From Colocasia esculenta (lineage: Eukaryota; Streptophyta; Magnoliopsida; Alismatales; Araceae), in contig CM024766.1 of assembly GCA_014218235.1 (NCBI GenBank), positions 25,145,346 to 25,209,345 of the forward strand: a stretch of DNA of 64,000 bases, in the 5' to 3' direction. The notes under the pieces are model-generated. The model was not told where the DNA came from. It saw nothing but the letters and a program-made list of their open reading frames with translations, and did not search any database. The translations under genes were made by a program, and so were the position numbers. Position 1 is the stretch's first letter. Each line of letters starts with the position of its first letter. This document shows positions 23,120 through 34,710 of this stretch, in pieces.

Positions 23120-24140
23120 CACATCCAATCCTCTTTAAGATGCATCCGTGTACACTATAATCCTCCCGATCCTTGAGGTAAAGTAAGAATCGGAGCTGTG
23201 GTAAGCTTCCCTTTTAATTCCTGAAAACTGGCCTCACATTTCTCATTCCACACAAAAGGTGTCTCTTTTCTAGTTAACTGAGTCAAAGGCATAGCTATAG
23301 AAGAAAAGCCTTCAATAAATCTCCTATAGTAACCAGCTAATCCCAAGAAACTTCAGATTTCTGATGGATTCTTAGGTCTTTCCCAATTCAAAATTGCTTC
23401 AATTTTACTTGGGTCTACTGCCACACCTTTTTGAGAAATCACATGGCCCAAAAAGTTCACTTCCTTGAGCCAGAACTCACATTTACTTAACTTAGCATAC
23501 AATTGATGATTCCTTAAGGTTTGTAGTACAATTCTCAAATGTTCCTTGTGTTTTCTTCATTAGATGAATATATCAACACATCTCTAAACACCACCACAAA
23601 GTTGTCCAAATAAGGCTGTAATACCCTATTCATCAATCCATAAATACCACAGGTGCATTAGTCAACCCAAAAGGCAATACTAAGAACTCATAGTGTCCAT
23701 ATCTGGTTCTAAATGCGGTCTTAGGGATGTCATTCTTCAACTCTCAATTGATGGTACCTAGACCTTAAATCTATCTTAGAGAATATTGTGGCAGACCGAA
23801 GTTGATCAAATAAGTCATCAATTCTAGGTAATGGATATTTATTCTTGATTGTGACTTGGTTCAACTTTTATAATCAATACATAATATGAGAGATCCATCT
23901 TCTTTCTTACAAACAATATCGGAGCTCCCCATAGTGACACACTTGGTCTAATAAAACTTTGTCTAATAAATCTTGCAACTGCTTCTTTAATTCTGCCAAC
24001 TCAGCTGGTGCCATTCTATAAGGAGCTATAAATATGGGTAAAGTTCCAGGCAAAAGTTCAATAGCAAAATCAATTTCCCTACTGGGAGGTAATCCAGATA
24101 GATCACTCGGGAACACATTTGGAAATTCTTTCACAACATC
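23120..24140 (-). pseudogene. Reverse transcriptase of Tekay element (broken)
   Basis: RT motifs appear in several frames: LPPSREIDFAIELLPG, APYRMAPAELAELKKQLQDL, the PLPRIDDLFDQL region, PFGLTNAP, KCEFWLKEVNFLGHVISQKG and MGLAGYYRRFIEGF. A 1-bp loss follows the LLDK motif near 23960, and several stops occur between 23540 and 23930. The catalytic double-Asp box has lost one Asp (near 23565). RT activity is therefore impossible from this copy. Confidence 0.9.
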
Positions 24141-24299
24141 AATATCTTGAACTAATATCTGTTTATGCTCATTTGATATGGCCATCACACTTGCCAGATA
24201 ACCTTGACAACCACTTCTCAGCCATTTCATGGCTTTAAGTGCTGATATAGTCTTCTTGTTTCCATTATTCTTTGGGCATGTATAGCTGAAATCTGCTAA

Positions 24300-24690
24300 T
24301 CCCGGCCTTTTAAATGTTAAAACTTTCTTATGACAATCTAGAATGCATGATTTTCTGCTAACCAATCCATTCCCAGTATTATGTCAAAATCTTGCATGTA
24401 TCCAATACATATACATATGCGGTAAGTTCATGCTCTCCTATTTTCAGAGTTATTTCAGGGATGACAGAAGTAAGAATAGCCATTTGACCCGTAGGACAAT
24501 CAAGTACCATTCTTCCTACCAATGGCTCTGGTTTCTGAGATATAGAATTAACAAATACTCGAGAAATAAAAGAGTGAGTAGCTCCAGGGTCAAATAACAC
24601 TCTAGCATACATATTTTCAGTCAAGAGAATACCTTCAGCTATAGTGGGGGTGTCTTGAGCTTCCTCCTTTGTCAAAATAAAGACTCTAGC
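24300..24690 (-). pseudogene. Aspartic protease of Tekay element
   Basis: The retropepsin active-site loop reads VLFDPGATHSFIS, with Pro in place of the usual Ser/Thr after the catalytic Asp. This DPG form is also seen in the chimeric element (54150 region). The domain would cleave the Gag-Pol polyprotein. A frame break near 24370 separates it from RT. Confidence 0.82.
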
Positions 24691-24753
24691 TGGTCCCGTA
24701 GGTGGTTGTCTTGGGGCTTGCTGGAAGTAAGGTTGTGGCTTTTGTGCTTTTGA

Positions 24754-25744
24754 CTAGTCTGCTCTGTGTGGACAGTCCTTAATCATATGCCCTTTCTGAC
24801 CACGTCCATAACATTTTCTTGCTACTTTCCAGCACTCATCACCGGGGTGTCTTCCTCCACATTGAGCACACACGGGCCAACTCTTTTCCTGTTCTCCCTG
24901 TTGCTTGGCTGAATCAACCTTTCGCTTCTGACCTTTCGTTTCCTTGGTATACACATTTTTCTTCTTACCTACATTGGTTTCTTTGTTTTTCATATATTCC
25001 GTAAATTCAGATTCCACTATAAATGCAGTCTTTAGTGCTACTGCCATGCTCTGGGGATCTAGTGGAGCTACCCTGCTCCTCACACTAGGTTTCAATCCTC
25101 TCACAAACTTCTTTACCCTTCTGAGTTCATTGTCGCAAATGTGGGGTGCATACTTTTCCAGTTCAATAAATTTGGTTTCATACTCTACCACAGTCATATC
25201 TTTTTGCTCCAACTGTAAGAATTCCACTTCTTTCCTATCCTTGATATGTGGTGGAGTGTATTTCTCATACAATTCTCTTAAGAATTCATCCCAACTAATA
25301 TTATCTCCTCTATTTCTGAATGCATTTCTCATGGCAGATTGCCACCATTCATCTACTCTATCCTGAAGCATATAAGTCGCCAATGTGACTTTGTCTTCTT
25401 CTTCACATCTAATTGCCTTAAATATCTTTTTCCATCTCTCTAACCTATCCTTCTACAATTCAGGTTGACTACTCCTTTGAAAGCTGGAGGTCCCATCTTC
25501 TTAAATTTCTCAACAATGATGCTCCAGAAATTCTTTCTCCACCCACATCTTGTTGATTCCTCATTAGAGTCTGTACTAGCCCCTAGAATGACTGCATAAA
25601 AGTAGCAAAATTAGGAGTCCCAGTACTTCCTTCTTGAGAGTTTATGGCCGGTAATATATTGGGAACTTCCCCTCTAGAACCTTCTTCAATTTCCTCATGT
25701 CTATCCTCACTGGATGTGTCGATAGCTTTCCCTTTGTCTGCCAT
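24754..25744 (-). pseudogene. Gag of Tekay element
   Basis: Gag forms the virus-like particle that packages the RNA. The likely start is MADKGKAIDTSSED at 25744. A stop and frame changes occur between about 25580 and 25390 before the capsid-like core (MATYMLQDRVDEWWQ, FLRELYEKYTPPHIKDRK, YAPHICDNELRRVKKFVRGL). The first Cys-rich motif CAQCGGRHPGDEC is intact. The following zinc knuckle reads CYGRGQKGHMIKDCP, with Arg where the second Cys should be. A TAG stop at the end separates it from protease. Confidence 0.9.
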
Positions 25745-25899
25745 TTCCTGGAACACCATCAAACACATCCAATTAATTCATACTAACCACTTAAATTTTA
25801 AGAACCAAAATGATCTTTAGAGATTCTAGAATACACACAAATATTTTATTTATTTCCTTTGTGAAAATGGTCACAGAGATATCTATCACCCATAACCTT

Positions 25900-25911
25900 G
25901 CTCTGATACCA
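25900..25911 (-). other. Primer-binding site, initiator Met tRNA
   Basis: Four bases after the 5' LTR end the minus strand reads TGGTATCAGAGC, the complement of the 3' end of plant initiator tRNA-Met and the standard PBS of chromoviruses. Confidence 0.95.
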
Positions 25912-25915
25912 CCTC

Positions 25916-28607
25916 TGTAACACCCTCCTCCGACTTCACACACACTTACATATACCATACATATAACCTTTGATCGGAAGAGGGGTTACGTGATAAATTT
26001 TCCGTTATGGGCAGACAAATCTGTAAAATGCACAAAACTGGAAAACCATTCCTCAAAGGCATCTTTGAACATATTATACGCCACAAGATAACAAAGTATT
26101 AATACTCATTATTTACATAAAGCCAAGTTTTCTATCACTAAACTTTTAATAAAACTACACAGTCTCTAAAAAGTCAATAAACTATGCTATTCTTCTTCCT
26201 TTCTTCTTCAACAGCGAAATTGTGAATCATTTGTAGCTGAGGTTACCTTCACCTTCAATCTGAAAGGGTTGGAGGAAACAAAGGCATGAGTCGGAAGGAC
26301 TCAGTAGGTGAAAGTAAGCATATATGGATCAAAAAACATTTGCTCATGAATTTCATACTTAACAGAAACATATAGCTCAAATCGAATTCATAATCAGCCC
26401 AAACAAATCACAGAATAAGAGTCATATTTGTCTTTCAGAATTCATACCATAACTTGATTTGGAAACAATTCGACAGGAATCACTGCTCTCAAGAGGTTAG
26501 TAAAGAGACGTAAATTCATCCTCAATGCCTAAGCGATTCCAGCACCTTAGATCTTGTTCATTGCGCAAGAACAGAGTTTATTACCCACCATCGTCAGTCC
26601 ATTGACTTGGATTTACCTACAAACTGTCGCCCACAGCTGATCACAAGTGACTGGTGCTACCACAAGTGATCCTAAACCCTCTTTGAAGAGAGCACTGTCT
26701 TCAGATCATAAATTTCATCCCATGAGCACAATAAAGATAGAACTTTTAAAATATAGTTTGTTGAATGAGTAGTCAAATTATTTTGGTCATAAAGTGGTTT
26801 AAGATCCAAGGAAATGAGATAAACAACTTGTGGGGTCAATAGGGTAGTGAATCTTCAAAATATGGAACAAGGATTGGAGCTGGAAACACAATCAGGACAA
26901 CATCTGTCGACAGCTAGAAGGCAGCTGTCGACAGCTACTGGTTTCCAGAACCTTGTTTCTGGGATCTAGCAGTGGCTGTCGACAGGCAAGAGTCATCTGT
27001 CGATCGGTCAGGGTCGTCTGTCGACAGCTAGGAGCTATCTGTCGACAGCTAGAAGCTATCTGTCAATAGCTACGTGCAGGCCTCAACTTCTAGAAATGGA
27101 TCTACGCTACTCTAAAGACTCTTTTAAAGATTTCTATGAATCCAAATATGCTTAACACATTAAAGAGGGTCTTGTACATAGTTCTAAACATCATTAATAT
27201 GAAGAAAGAATTATAGACAATAGGAGTCCAAGCTTTGCATATGAATGGCATGAAACTGAGAACTTGTGGGAAAAGACTCTATAAGAACACATCTACTCCA
27301 TGAAATTCTTTTTCCAAGTTGGAAAAAATTCATACCAAGTACAAAATCTACATCTTAAGACATGGATAATAGCTAGATCCTCATAAAAACTTTACTGATC
27401 CTGTGACAAGGAACCAAAGTAGACGCTCAAACTCCGAGATTCTAGTAGAAGGAGGAACAAGAAGAGGAGAATTTCCACCAACATACTTGGAGTAACATGA
27501 GTATTAACTAAGACGTGATCACAGGAAGTAGAAACATAATACTAATGATGTTTTTCAGAATTAATGGCAAGAATGAACATAACCTAATGCTTAGACTTGG
27601 TCTTCTTAACTGGAAAGGAGAAGATTGGAGATGAAATGTAGAAAAGAACCTACTTGATTTGAAAGGGGAATGAAGATTCTTCTTCTTCTTCACTTAAAAA
27701 TTCACAGTAGAAGGATGAAGAATAGGAAAACCACACGGGTAGAAGCTTCGATAGGTGTATTTGAGGAGACAATAATCAACAGATGAAGATACAATAGCAG
27801 CCACGACCAGCAGCTGCTATAGCCCAGCGACTACAATCTCCAACGGAGACAACAATAGCAAGAACAAGAATTGAAGAACAAGAACTAAAGGTGCAAAGCA
27901 TGTGCTGGAAAAAGTGCTCACGATGGGTGTTGGGGGTTTTTTATAGCCCAACACCTTACCATGCACAGCGACACCTCTCTCGCCCAGGTGTAACAATAAA
28001 AACGATTTGGTTTTTACTGTTACACATGGCTCATGCAACCTCTCCCATGATTACACATACCCCTACGTGTGAGATGTTTAACCCTTAATGACATGGGCTT
28101 GCTTAGCCCATGTTGCGTAAGCATGGATTAATTCCAAAACAACATCACCGTAAATAGCCCATAATTCAGCTGGCCTAAAGATCCTCATGTTTAGGTGTCC
28201 TAATGATATCCAATAAAGTTGAAATTTTTACCATAGGTTAATGAAAAGGTTTTGCAAATTATGGTGTTTTTAGTTTAATTTTTAGAATTTATTTTTCACT
28301 TGGTGAAAAATCACCCCGAAAATAGTAACGTCGGCTTAATTTCAAAATTTGTATGCCCAAAATTCCAAATAATTACACTTCTGATATCTCCATATTTTTC
28401 TAAGAATTATGATGTTCTCGGATTTTATTTTTGTTACAGTTTTCGGTGTTGCCCTGTCGGGATGCGTACGACCAAAGGTGATACCAGGGTACGATAAAGT
28501 GTCCTAAACACACTCTTAATCCTAAATATATCGATTTAAATCCAATTGGTATGCATAAATAAGAATTTCTACGAAAACCATGATATTTAAAATTCGAGGA
28601 TATTACA
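25916..28607 (-). mobile_element. 5' LTR of Tekay element (2692 bp)
   Basis: Pairs with 15044-17686; starts TGTAATATCCTCG and ends GGGTGTTACA on the minus strand. A TATA-like CTATAAAAAA lies on the minus strand near 27938-27949, putting the expected RNA start near 27905. The CTGTCGACAG-rich block at 26905-27075 has one more repeat unit than in the other LTR. Confidence 0.93.
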
Positions 28608-28810
28608 CGGTTGTCTGTGAGTCACTGGATTCTGACAGACTATCGCGTGGACTCGATGGCTCTGCCAACATCTCTGTTGGAGATCAGTCGCTAGATTCTC
28701 GCGACTCCACCAGCAGTCAGAATCTGGTGACTCCGCCAATGACTGACAAATACTCTAGTCATCAGATTCTAACGATCGACGGTCAGACTTGGATAGTCGG
28801 TTGTTTTTTC
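28608..28810. repeat. Degenerate repeat field, right half
   Basis: Continuation of the GATTCTGACGACTCC-type repeat field seen at 14690-15043, split by the Tekay element. Confidence 0.6.
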
Positions 28811-29253
28811 ACATATTAAGATATAAAAAAAAAACTTAAATATAGTATTTTTATCAAACAAGATATTGATTCAAATGTTATTAGGTTAGTTATCAAACAA
28901 CTTTTGATGAATATCTTACATATATTAAATATTTTTTAAGTTTCAAATTTGGAGAATAAATATAAAATAAGATTTCAAACTTAAGACTTAATAGGGTGTT
29001 TGGTTACATTTTTTTTTTATCAAATTTTCTCTTATTTTTTAAAAAAGGGAAGAGATGTAAGTGAGGTTGTGTTTGGTAGACCGTTTCTTTTTTTGGGGGA
29101 GAGAATCCTGCACCGCCTATATCTCTTCCCAAAAAAAATAAGTGTTGACCTGTTTTTTTTTAGACTCTCGTCTTCACGCGATCGCTCGACCTGCAGCAAG
29201 CCTCGCATCTGGGAAGACAACCTCCGTCGCGGCTCCTCTGGGCGAACCTTCAG

Positions 29254-29870
29254 CAAGGTATCTCTCTCTTTCTCTCTCTCTCTCTCCCCCCCCTCGCCGG
29301 CAGAGCCCCCCCGCCCCTGCGCCGTCGCCAGCGGAGCCCCCAGCGGCTCCTCGCCCACCCCACGGTGCCCCCGCCCCTGCCCCAGCGCCCCCTCCCCGGT
29401 GCTGCCACCCCCGCCCCTGCCCTAGTGCCCCTCGCCCACCCCACGGCGACCCCGCCCCAGCGCCCCCTCTCCAGTGCCCCCGCCCCCGCCCCCCTACCCC
29501 AACGCCCCAGCGCCCCCTTGCCGGTGCCCCTGCCCCAGTGCCCCTCGCCCACCCCACGGCACCCCCGCCCCTGCCCTAGCGCCCCCTCGCCAACCCCACG
29601 GCACCTCCGCCCCCGCCCCTACCCCAATGCCCCCGCCCCTGCGCCCCCTCGCCCACCCCACAGTGCTCTACCCCCCTCCCCACCCCACCTCGCCAACCCA
29701 AGCTCTGCCCCCCCACCCCACGGCACCAACGCCCCCCCCCCCCCCCCCCCCCCCCCCCCACCCCACCCCGCCAGAGAACCCACCCAACTTGACCGACTCT
29801 CTCTGCCCACCCCATCAACGCTCTGCCCACAGTTCTCTACCAGTCATACCCCCCCCCCCCCCTTCCCCAA
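29254..29870. repeat. C-rich low-complexity leader
   Basis: A CT microsatellite (29260-29287) is followed by about 580 bp made almost only of CCCC, CCCCGCCCC and GCCCCTCGCCCACCCCACGG-type repeats, then a C run of nearly 30 bases around 29731-29758. Frames in all phases are open but consist of Pro, Ala and Arg, and are not genes. The minus strand is dense in G runs. Confidence 0.88.
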
Positions 29871-29942
29871 CAGCAGCATGTATATTTTTTGAATTTAGAT
29901 ATATATTATGTTGAATTTAGCATATATATTTTATGAATTTAG

Positions 29943-30896
29943 GATGTCTGAAACACAAGCATCTTCTGCGAGTGGTCTTAATGAAAGGTTGAAGTGGGAT
30001 CAAACATGATTAATGTACCTAACTAAATTATTGGTAGATCACCATCGTGCTGGAAAAAGGGCATCAACTAGTTGAAAACTTGAAGCATGGGAAACAATGC
30101 GAACAGAGTTTAACAGTAGATTTGGATTAAATGAGACTGTCAAACAATTGAAAGCTAGAGTCCAAGTGATGAAAAATGATTATGCTATCATCAAGAATAT
30201 ATTAAATGCAAGTGGTTTTGGTTTCAACCCTGTGTTGAACACATTTGCTGTCACTGATGAAGTTTGGGACGCTTACATTCAGGTATTTATGTTCATGTAT
30301 GAAGAAAATTTTAAATTTAAGTATGAATAAAATTCAACTTATATTTATGTTCATGTATTTCAGAAACATCCTGAAGCAAGAACATGGAGAGGAGTCACTA
30401 TACCATCTATAATGAGTGTTATGAAATTTTTGAGGGTACTAAAATAGATGGAAGTAGACAACACAATACACTACCATGATCAGAAACAATCGAACATGGC
30501 GATCCATACATGACACCTCCTCATCAAACACCTGTGGATTTGACGAAAGATGATGATAGTGCTGCATCCAGTCCTAATTTCAAACTTACGGAAAATAAAA
30601 AGCGTCAGAATTCTATTAGCCCAAATGAAAAGAGGAAGAGAAGGTCAAAAGAACCATCATCGTCTTTTGCTGAAGCAATGGTGGAGGCAACTAAAGAATT
30701 TAAGAAGTCATCGATGCCTGCTTCTTATGACATGATTCAACAATGTGTGGAAATAATCATGGCAATGGACTTAACCATTTCAGAGAAAGCTAGAGCACCT
30801 GATTTGATTAGAAAAGACAATGCATATCTTGTATTCTTAAAATTTGATGATGCAACTCGTTTAGAATGGTTGAAGTTGCATCTTGGGGATCATTGA
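29943..30896 (+). pseudogene. Myb/SANT-like ORF1 of Harbinger element
   Basis: In PIF/Harbinger elements ORF1 is a Myb/SANT-like DNA-binding protein that helps the transposase reach its ends. Here a start MSETQASSASGLNERLKWD near 29943 leads into a Myb/SANT-like domain (AWETMRTEFNSRFGL, VKQLKARVQVMKNDYAIIK, GFGFNPVLNTFAVTDEVWDA). The frame is cut by two stops near 30007 and 30073. A probable intron runs from 30281 (GTATTTATG) to 30362 (TTTCAG), then KHPEARTWR and a frameshift near 30420. The C-terminal part (30510-30896) is open, lysine- and serine-rich, and ends LEWLKLHLGDH. Confidence 0.75.
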
Positions 30897-31217
30897 TAGA
30901 TTTTCTTTTGGTTATCATGTTCTCTTAGAGATAATTTCAGTTATTATGTTTGCATTTTATGATGTCATTATTAAATAAATGATTGGTTCATAATATAAGT
31001 TATGATAAACAGGTGCATTGAGCGTGATGTTATTTTTGTCATATTGCATGTAGATGGAATAGATGACAAAAATTTTGACTTAAATGAGGAAGAAGAAAAT
31101 TTTTAGCATGTCATCGTCAATTTTTCCTTATCATGTGGACATTAGTGAAGATTGTTTACGATCACAAGGAAGGAAATCCTAGGAAGCGCATAAGAACATC
31201 TATTCTTACTGGCAGAT

Positions 31218-32112
31218 ATGAATGAGTTATTGCAAGGGGCTGAAATTCAATTCCGTGAATTATGTCGTATGAATAAACACATATTTTTCTTATTGCGCAA
31301 TGAGATAAGAGACTTGGAATTGTTAAAAGAGAGTGCAAGAGTTGACATTGAGGAAATGATAATTATATGCATGTATATTTTAGCAAAAGGTGCAAGTAAC
31401 AGATCTGCTCAAGATAGATCCCAACATTCAGGTGAAACAATAAGTCGACGATTTCATGAAGTTCTTGATGCTCTCATCAACTTAGCTCCAAAGTTCATTT
31501 ATCTCCCTCCGATAGACACTCCACAATATATTCGCGATAGACAACATTTTGGTTTTTTAAGGTAACATTTATACTAAGATTCATGTTATTATATCTCTCT
31601 ATGCCATTAACTTTAAACTTATGTTGATTTAGGATTATAATGGGGCTATAGATGGTACACATATATTAGTCGAAATTTCAGTAAATGATAGAATGAGATA
31701 TCGTAATCGCAAGGGTCAGACATCACAAAATGTTATGGTCGTCTGCTCTTTTGATATGCGTTTTCTTTTTGTTAATGCTGGATATGAAGGTTCTGCTGCC
31801 GATGCTACTGTTTTAGAAGGAGCTATAACGTCGGAATTTTATGTACCAGAAGGTAAATTTTTATCTATCCCATTTTTTTTAATCATGATGTGCTGACATT
31901 TAATTTTATGTATAGGTAAATATTATCCGGTTGATGTTGGTTATGCAAACACACCACAATTTTTAGCACCTTATCGCGGAGTAAGATATCATTTGAAAGA
32001 ATTTGGTCCAAATCACTCTACTCTACAAAACTTTAAAGAGCAATTTGCGGCATGCTTCACTGCGAAATGTTATTGAACGCATGTTCGGAGTGTTAAAAGA
32101 GTGAGGAAGGAG
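31218..32112 (+). pseudogene. Harbinger (HARBI1/ALP1-type) transposase
   Basis: A DDE nuclease of the DDE_Tnp_4 family. The N-terminal helical part (FRELCRMNKHIFFLLRNEIR, AKGASNRSAQDRSQHSGETI, SRRFHEVLDALINL) is followed by an intron or frame break at about 31563-31630. The catalytic core then reads GAIDGTHI (first Asp), RNRKGQTSQNVMVVCSFDMR and GYEGSAADATVL (second Asp). A probable small intron at 31850-31915 precedes YPVDVGYANTPQFLAPYRGV. The Glu-containing helix (HASLRNVIERMFGVLKE) sits in a shifted frame after 32050 and is soon followed by a stop. It is 3'-truncated and inactive. Confidence 0.85.
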
Positions 32113-32188
32113 AGATATTTATGAGTTTTGGTGGGAATAAGATTATCCTGGTGCAGCCACCAAGACTGAAAAATTATATATTAGTATA

Positions 32189-32375
32189 GATAGGGGTGAG
32201 GAGGGCTGCCAACGGGTCAGAGTCGGAATCAGAAATGGATGTTTCCGCTTCCGCTTCCTATAAGAAATTTCGGAGTCGGAAACGGAAACAGAAAATGGTG
32301 TTTCCGCTTCCGCATCCATTTCCGCTTTATATCGGAAAATCGGAAACGGAAACAAAACGGAAACTTCGGATGTAA
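32189..32375. repeat. GGAAACGGAAAC-rich hAT-like fragment
   Basis: Opens TAGGGGTGAGGAGGGC, similar to the TAGGGGTG termini of the hAT elements at 40575, 48771 and 62678. The interior repeats CGGAAACGGAAAC and TTTCCGCTTCCGC in both orientations. TCCTCACCCCTA near 32650 could be the opposite terminus, but the flanking 8-mers do not match. Confidence 0.4.
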
Positions 32376-32827
32376 CAATATTTATACAATTAGAATTTAT
32401 TTATTAATTTATAAGTACATTAATTATTAAATTTATGAATAATTTCAAATATAAATTTAATAATCTTTTCTACCATATCTTCTCCAGCATGTATATTATA
32501 ATGACCCTTACTAAATGAAGTATAACAAGATCAAATTAGTATGATAAAATCATATAGTTATATATAATGGTTGAGTAATAGATAATCAATATATGTAGAT
32601 ATAAATAGAGAAAATTAATTGGAGGTCCTTGTCAGAGAGTGTTACTTTTTTCCTCACCCCTATCAGAATACTGGAAGACGTAGAGTCCTTACTTTTTCGC
32701 CTGGTTTAATTTGTAGTCCCTAATTTTGAGACATCATATTTATGACCCTCGATTCACAAGTTCCGTCTCTTTTGCATCCGTCTCTTTTTCCCATTCCCGT
32801 CTTACCCTTCCGTCCTTTTCCATCACC

Positions 32828-32988
32828 ATTAATTAAGAATCCTTATCAGATATTTTACTTATTTTTTAGTTCATGACAATGTTATAACTCATTACAATAT
32901 GTTATCTCATGTTACAGTATACGTACGTTAAATAAGTTCTGTTACAGTAAAGTCCTCCATATTACGATCAGGGACCACTAATTAATTT
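32828..32988. mobile_element. MITE with TTAATTA-type ends, copy A
   Basis: Ends resemble TTAATTAAGAATCC and its inverse (GGACCACTAATTAATTT). The interior has TTACAGTA repeats. It matches the element at 41418-41573 over most of its length. Superfamily unknown. Confidence 0.55.
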
Positions 32989-34710
32989 ACTCTTATAAAT
33001 ATTACTATATCTATTAATGTATTATCTTGTGATGATAGCAAGTAATTGTGTATCGACACTTAAAGAGCATGTGTCAGCACTAAAAGAGGATCGGACGAGA
33101 ATTTCAGAGAATGAACAATTAAGGCACAATAATAAGATCAAATTTAATCGTAATGAGAAAGAACTAGTATTGTCTTTTAATGCTTAGGTCAGCTGGTATA
33201 AGAAAATCTGAACTTTCAATTGACGAGCAAAACTGATATATTGACTTCTAATGTCTAAGTCAACTAAACAAAGGATAAACAGAAAAAAATAGTTTAAACT
33301 TCTTCATCATCAGTACTTCTACCATAGAATATCTTTGGATCTTAATTACTCTTACATTTAATTTTGATCAATATATATATATATATATGATCGTTGAATC
33401 AGAGACTACATCTCATCAAGATCTCTGTTATTATAAGTACATTAGAATTACTCTATTAAATTTGATTCATCTTTAAAATCAGTCGCTTGAATTTGATTCA
33501 TATTTAAAATCTGACCATGTGGACTCATCATTTTAAACCAGTATGGATGAAGACACAGGTCGATTGACCTACTTGAGGACCCAAGTCGACTTAATTACTT
33601 GAAAACCCGGGCTCGATACTCAATTTTGTTTGACGAAGTCAAATGGTGCGCAAATAGACTTAAAGTCCTTGGACTCTCGGAGGCAGAACATGTTGTCACT
33701 CACGAGACTAGCATGTCTGCGCTATCCGACTGCCGATTCATCTCTCGTCACCATCATTCGAGTAGCACTTGACAACACTTGAGACACACACACACACACA
33801 CACACAATGTAATTGTCATGAAGAGTTGATGTAGTAGTCATGAAAAGTCTAATATAATAGAACTTAGTTAAATTTGAATATCAATAGTATTGTGACAATT
33901 TATTTTCTATTTATTATTGCCTCTTGGGATTATGTTAATCCTTTATTACTCGCTCTAATTGGCTCAAATGATATAACAACTATCACGTTTTAATATTCCG
34001 CGTTAGAATGTGACATTTAATTTCTCTTTAGTACTAAGCCAATTTTAGATAATTAATGAACCCAATCTTGAGTGAAAATTACCTATTCATATTTAACCCT
34101 AGTTATTAGGTCATTTGTCCCACTTCACTTGTCATTTGTTCCGCTTACTTAGTCAATTGTCTCACATATATGGCTATTTTATCCATCTATTTAGGTATTT
34201 GTCTCACTTATCTTGTCATTGTCACTTATCAGGTCATTTGAGAAAATACTATCTTGAGCGAGCATATAAAGGGAAATGCTATTCTTTCTTGAGTCAAATT
34301 TTATGAAGTAAACAAGTGGTCTTATTACATGCATCTAGAACATAAAATCATCCTTTGATTTGAGTTGAGCATGAACATGTCTCTTCTTATCTTGAAGAGG
34401 TACTGTTGGTTCAATCGACTTGACTACTGTTTCAAATTGGGCCGACTTTGTTCGTCCCATGTATAGGCAAAAGATGTTTTTGCGCTCGGTCTTCTTTCGC
34501 TATCGAAAAAGAGATATTGGTCACAGAAGGGGAAGGGTTGGCAAAAGGAGCTAGCACTCTTCGCAGAGGAACGCTTGCTGACGGGATGGATGGCCCCTTG
34601 GTCGTACGTGAAACAACGCACGAGTCACTAGCAGATGATCGATGGCGGAGCATCGTGTTGGAATGGGAGTGCTCACTGTGCAAAAACTCGCACATCATTA
34701 TAGGGACGGA
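32989..34710. other. AT-rich intergenic DNA
   Basis: No recognised gene. Contains a CA repeat (33785-33806) and AT repeats near 33372. A 97-codon plus frame at 34448-34741 (and overlapping minus frames) resembles nothing I know and is left unannotated. Confidence 0.5.

Larger units (their letters stand above)
15044..28607 (-). mobile_element. Full-length Tekay/Del chromovirus element (inactive)
   Basis: A 13.56 kb minus-strand Ty3/gypsy retrotransposon including a nested 3.55 kb solo LTR. It has two LTRs with TGTAA/TTACA ends, an iMet primer-binding site, a purine-rich tract and, in order, gag, protease, reverse transcriptase, RNase H, integrase and a C-terminal chromodomain-like segment. 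That domain order is the Tekay/Del chromovirus layout. The flanks share CGGT (CCGGT on the left, CGGTT on the right), a probable target duplication. Stop codons and frameshifts occur throughout, so it cannot encode a working polyprotein. Confidence 0.93.
28993..32112 (+). mobile_element. Decayed PIF/Harbinger element
   Basis: The left end TAGGGTGTTTGGTTACATTT after TTAA is of Harbinger type. The interior holds a C-rich leader, a Myb/SANT-like ORF1 remnant and a HARBI1/ALP1-type transposase remnant, both on the plus strand. Homology ends soon after the catalytic Glu region near 32112 and no matching right terminus follows, so the element is 3'-truncated. A similar inverted terminus occurs far away at 48200-48261. 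Confidence 0.72.

Noticed and set aside
29142..29914. Long Pro/Ala/Gly-rich frames on both strands
   Set aside because: Products of the C-rich low-complexity block; open in every phase.
32640..32660. TCCTCACCCCTA as the right end of the 32189 hAT-like element
   Set aside because: The flanking 8-mers (AGTATAGA and TCAGAATA) do not match, so the pair is not supported as one element.
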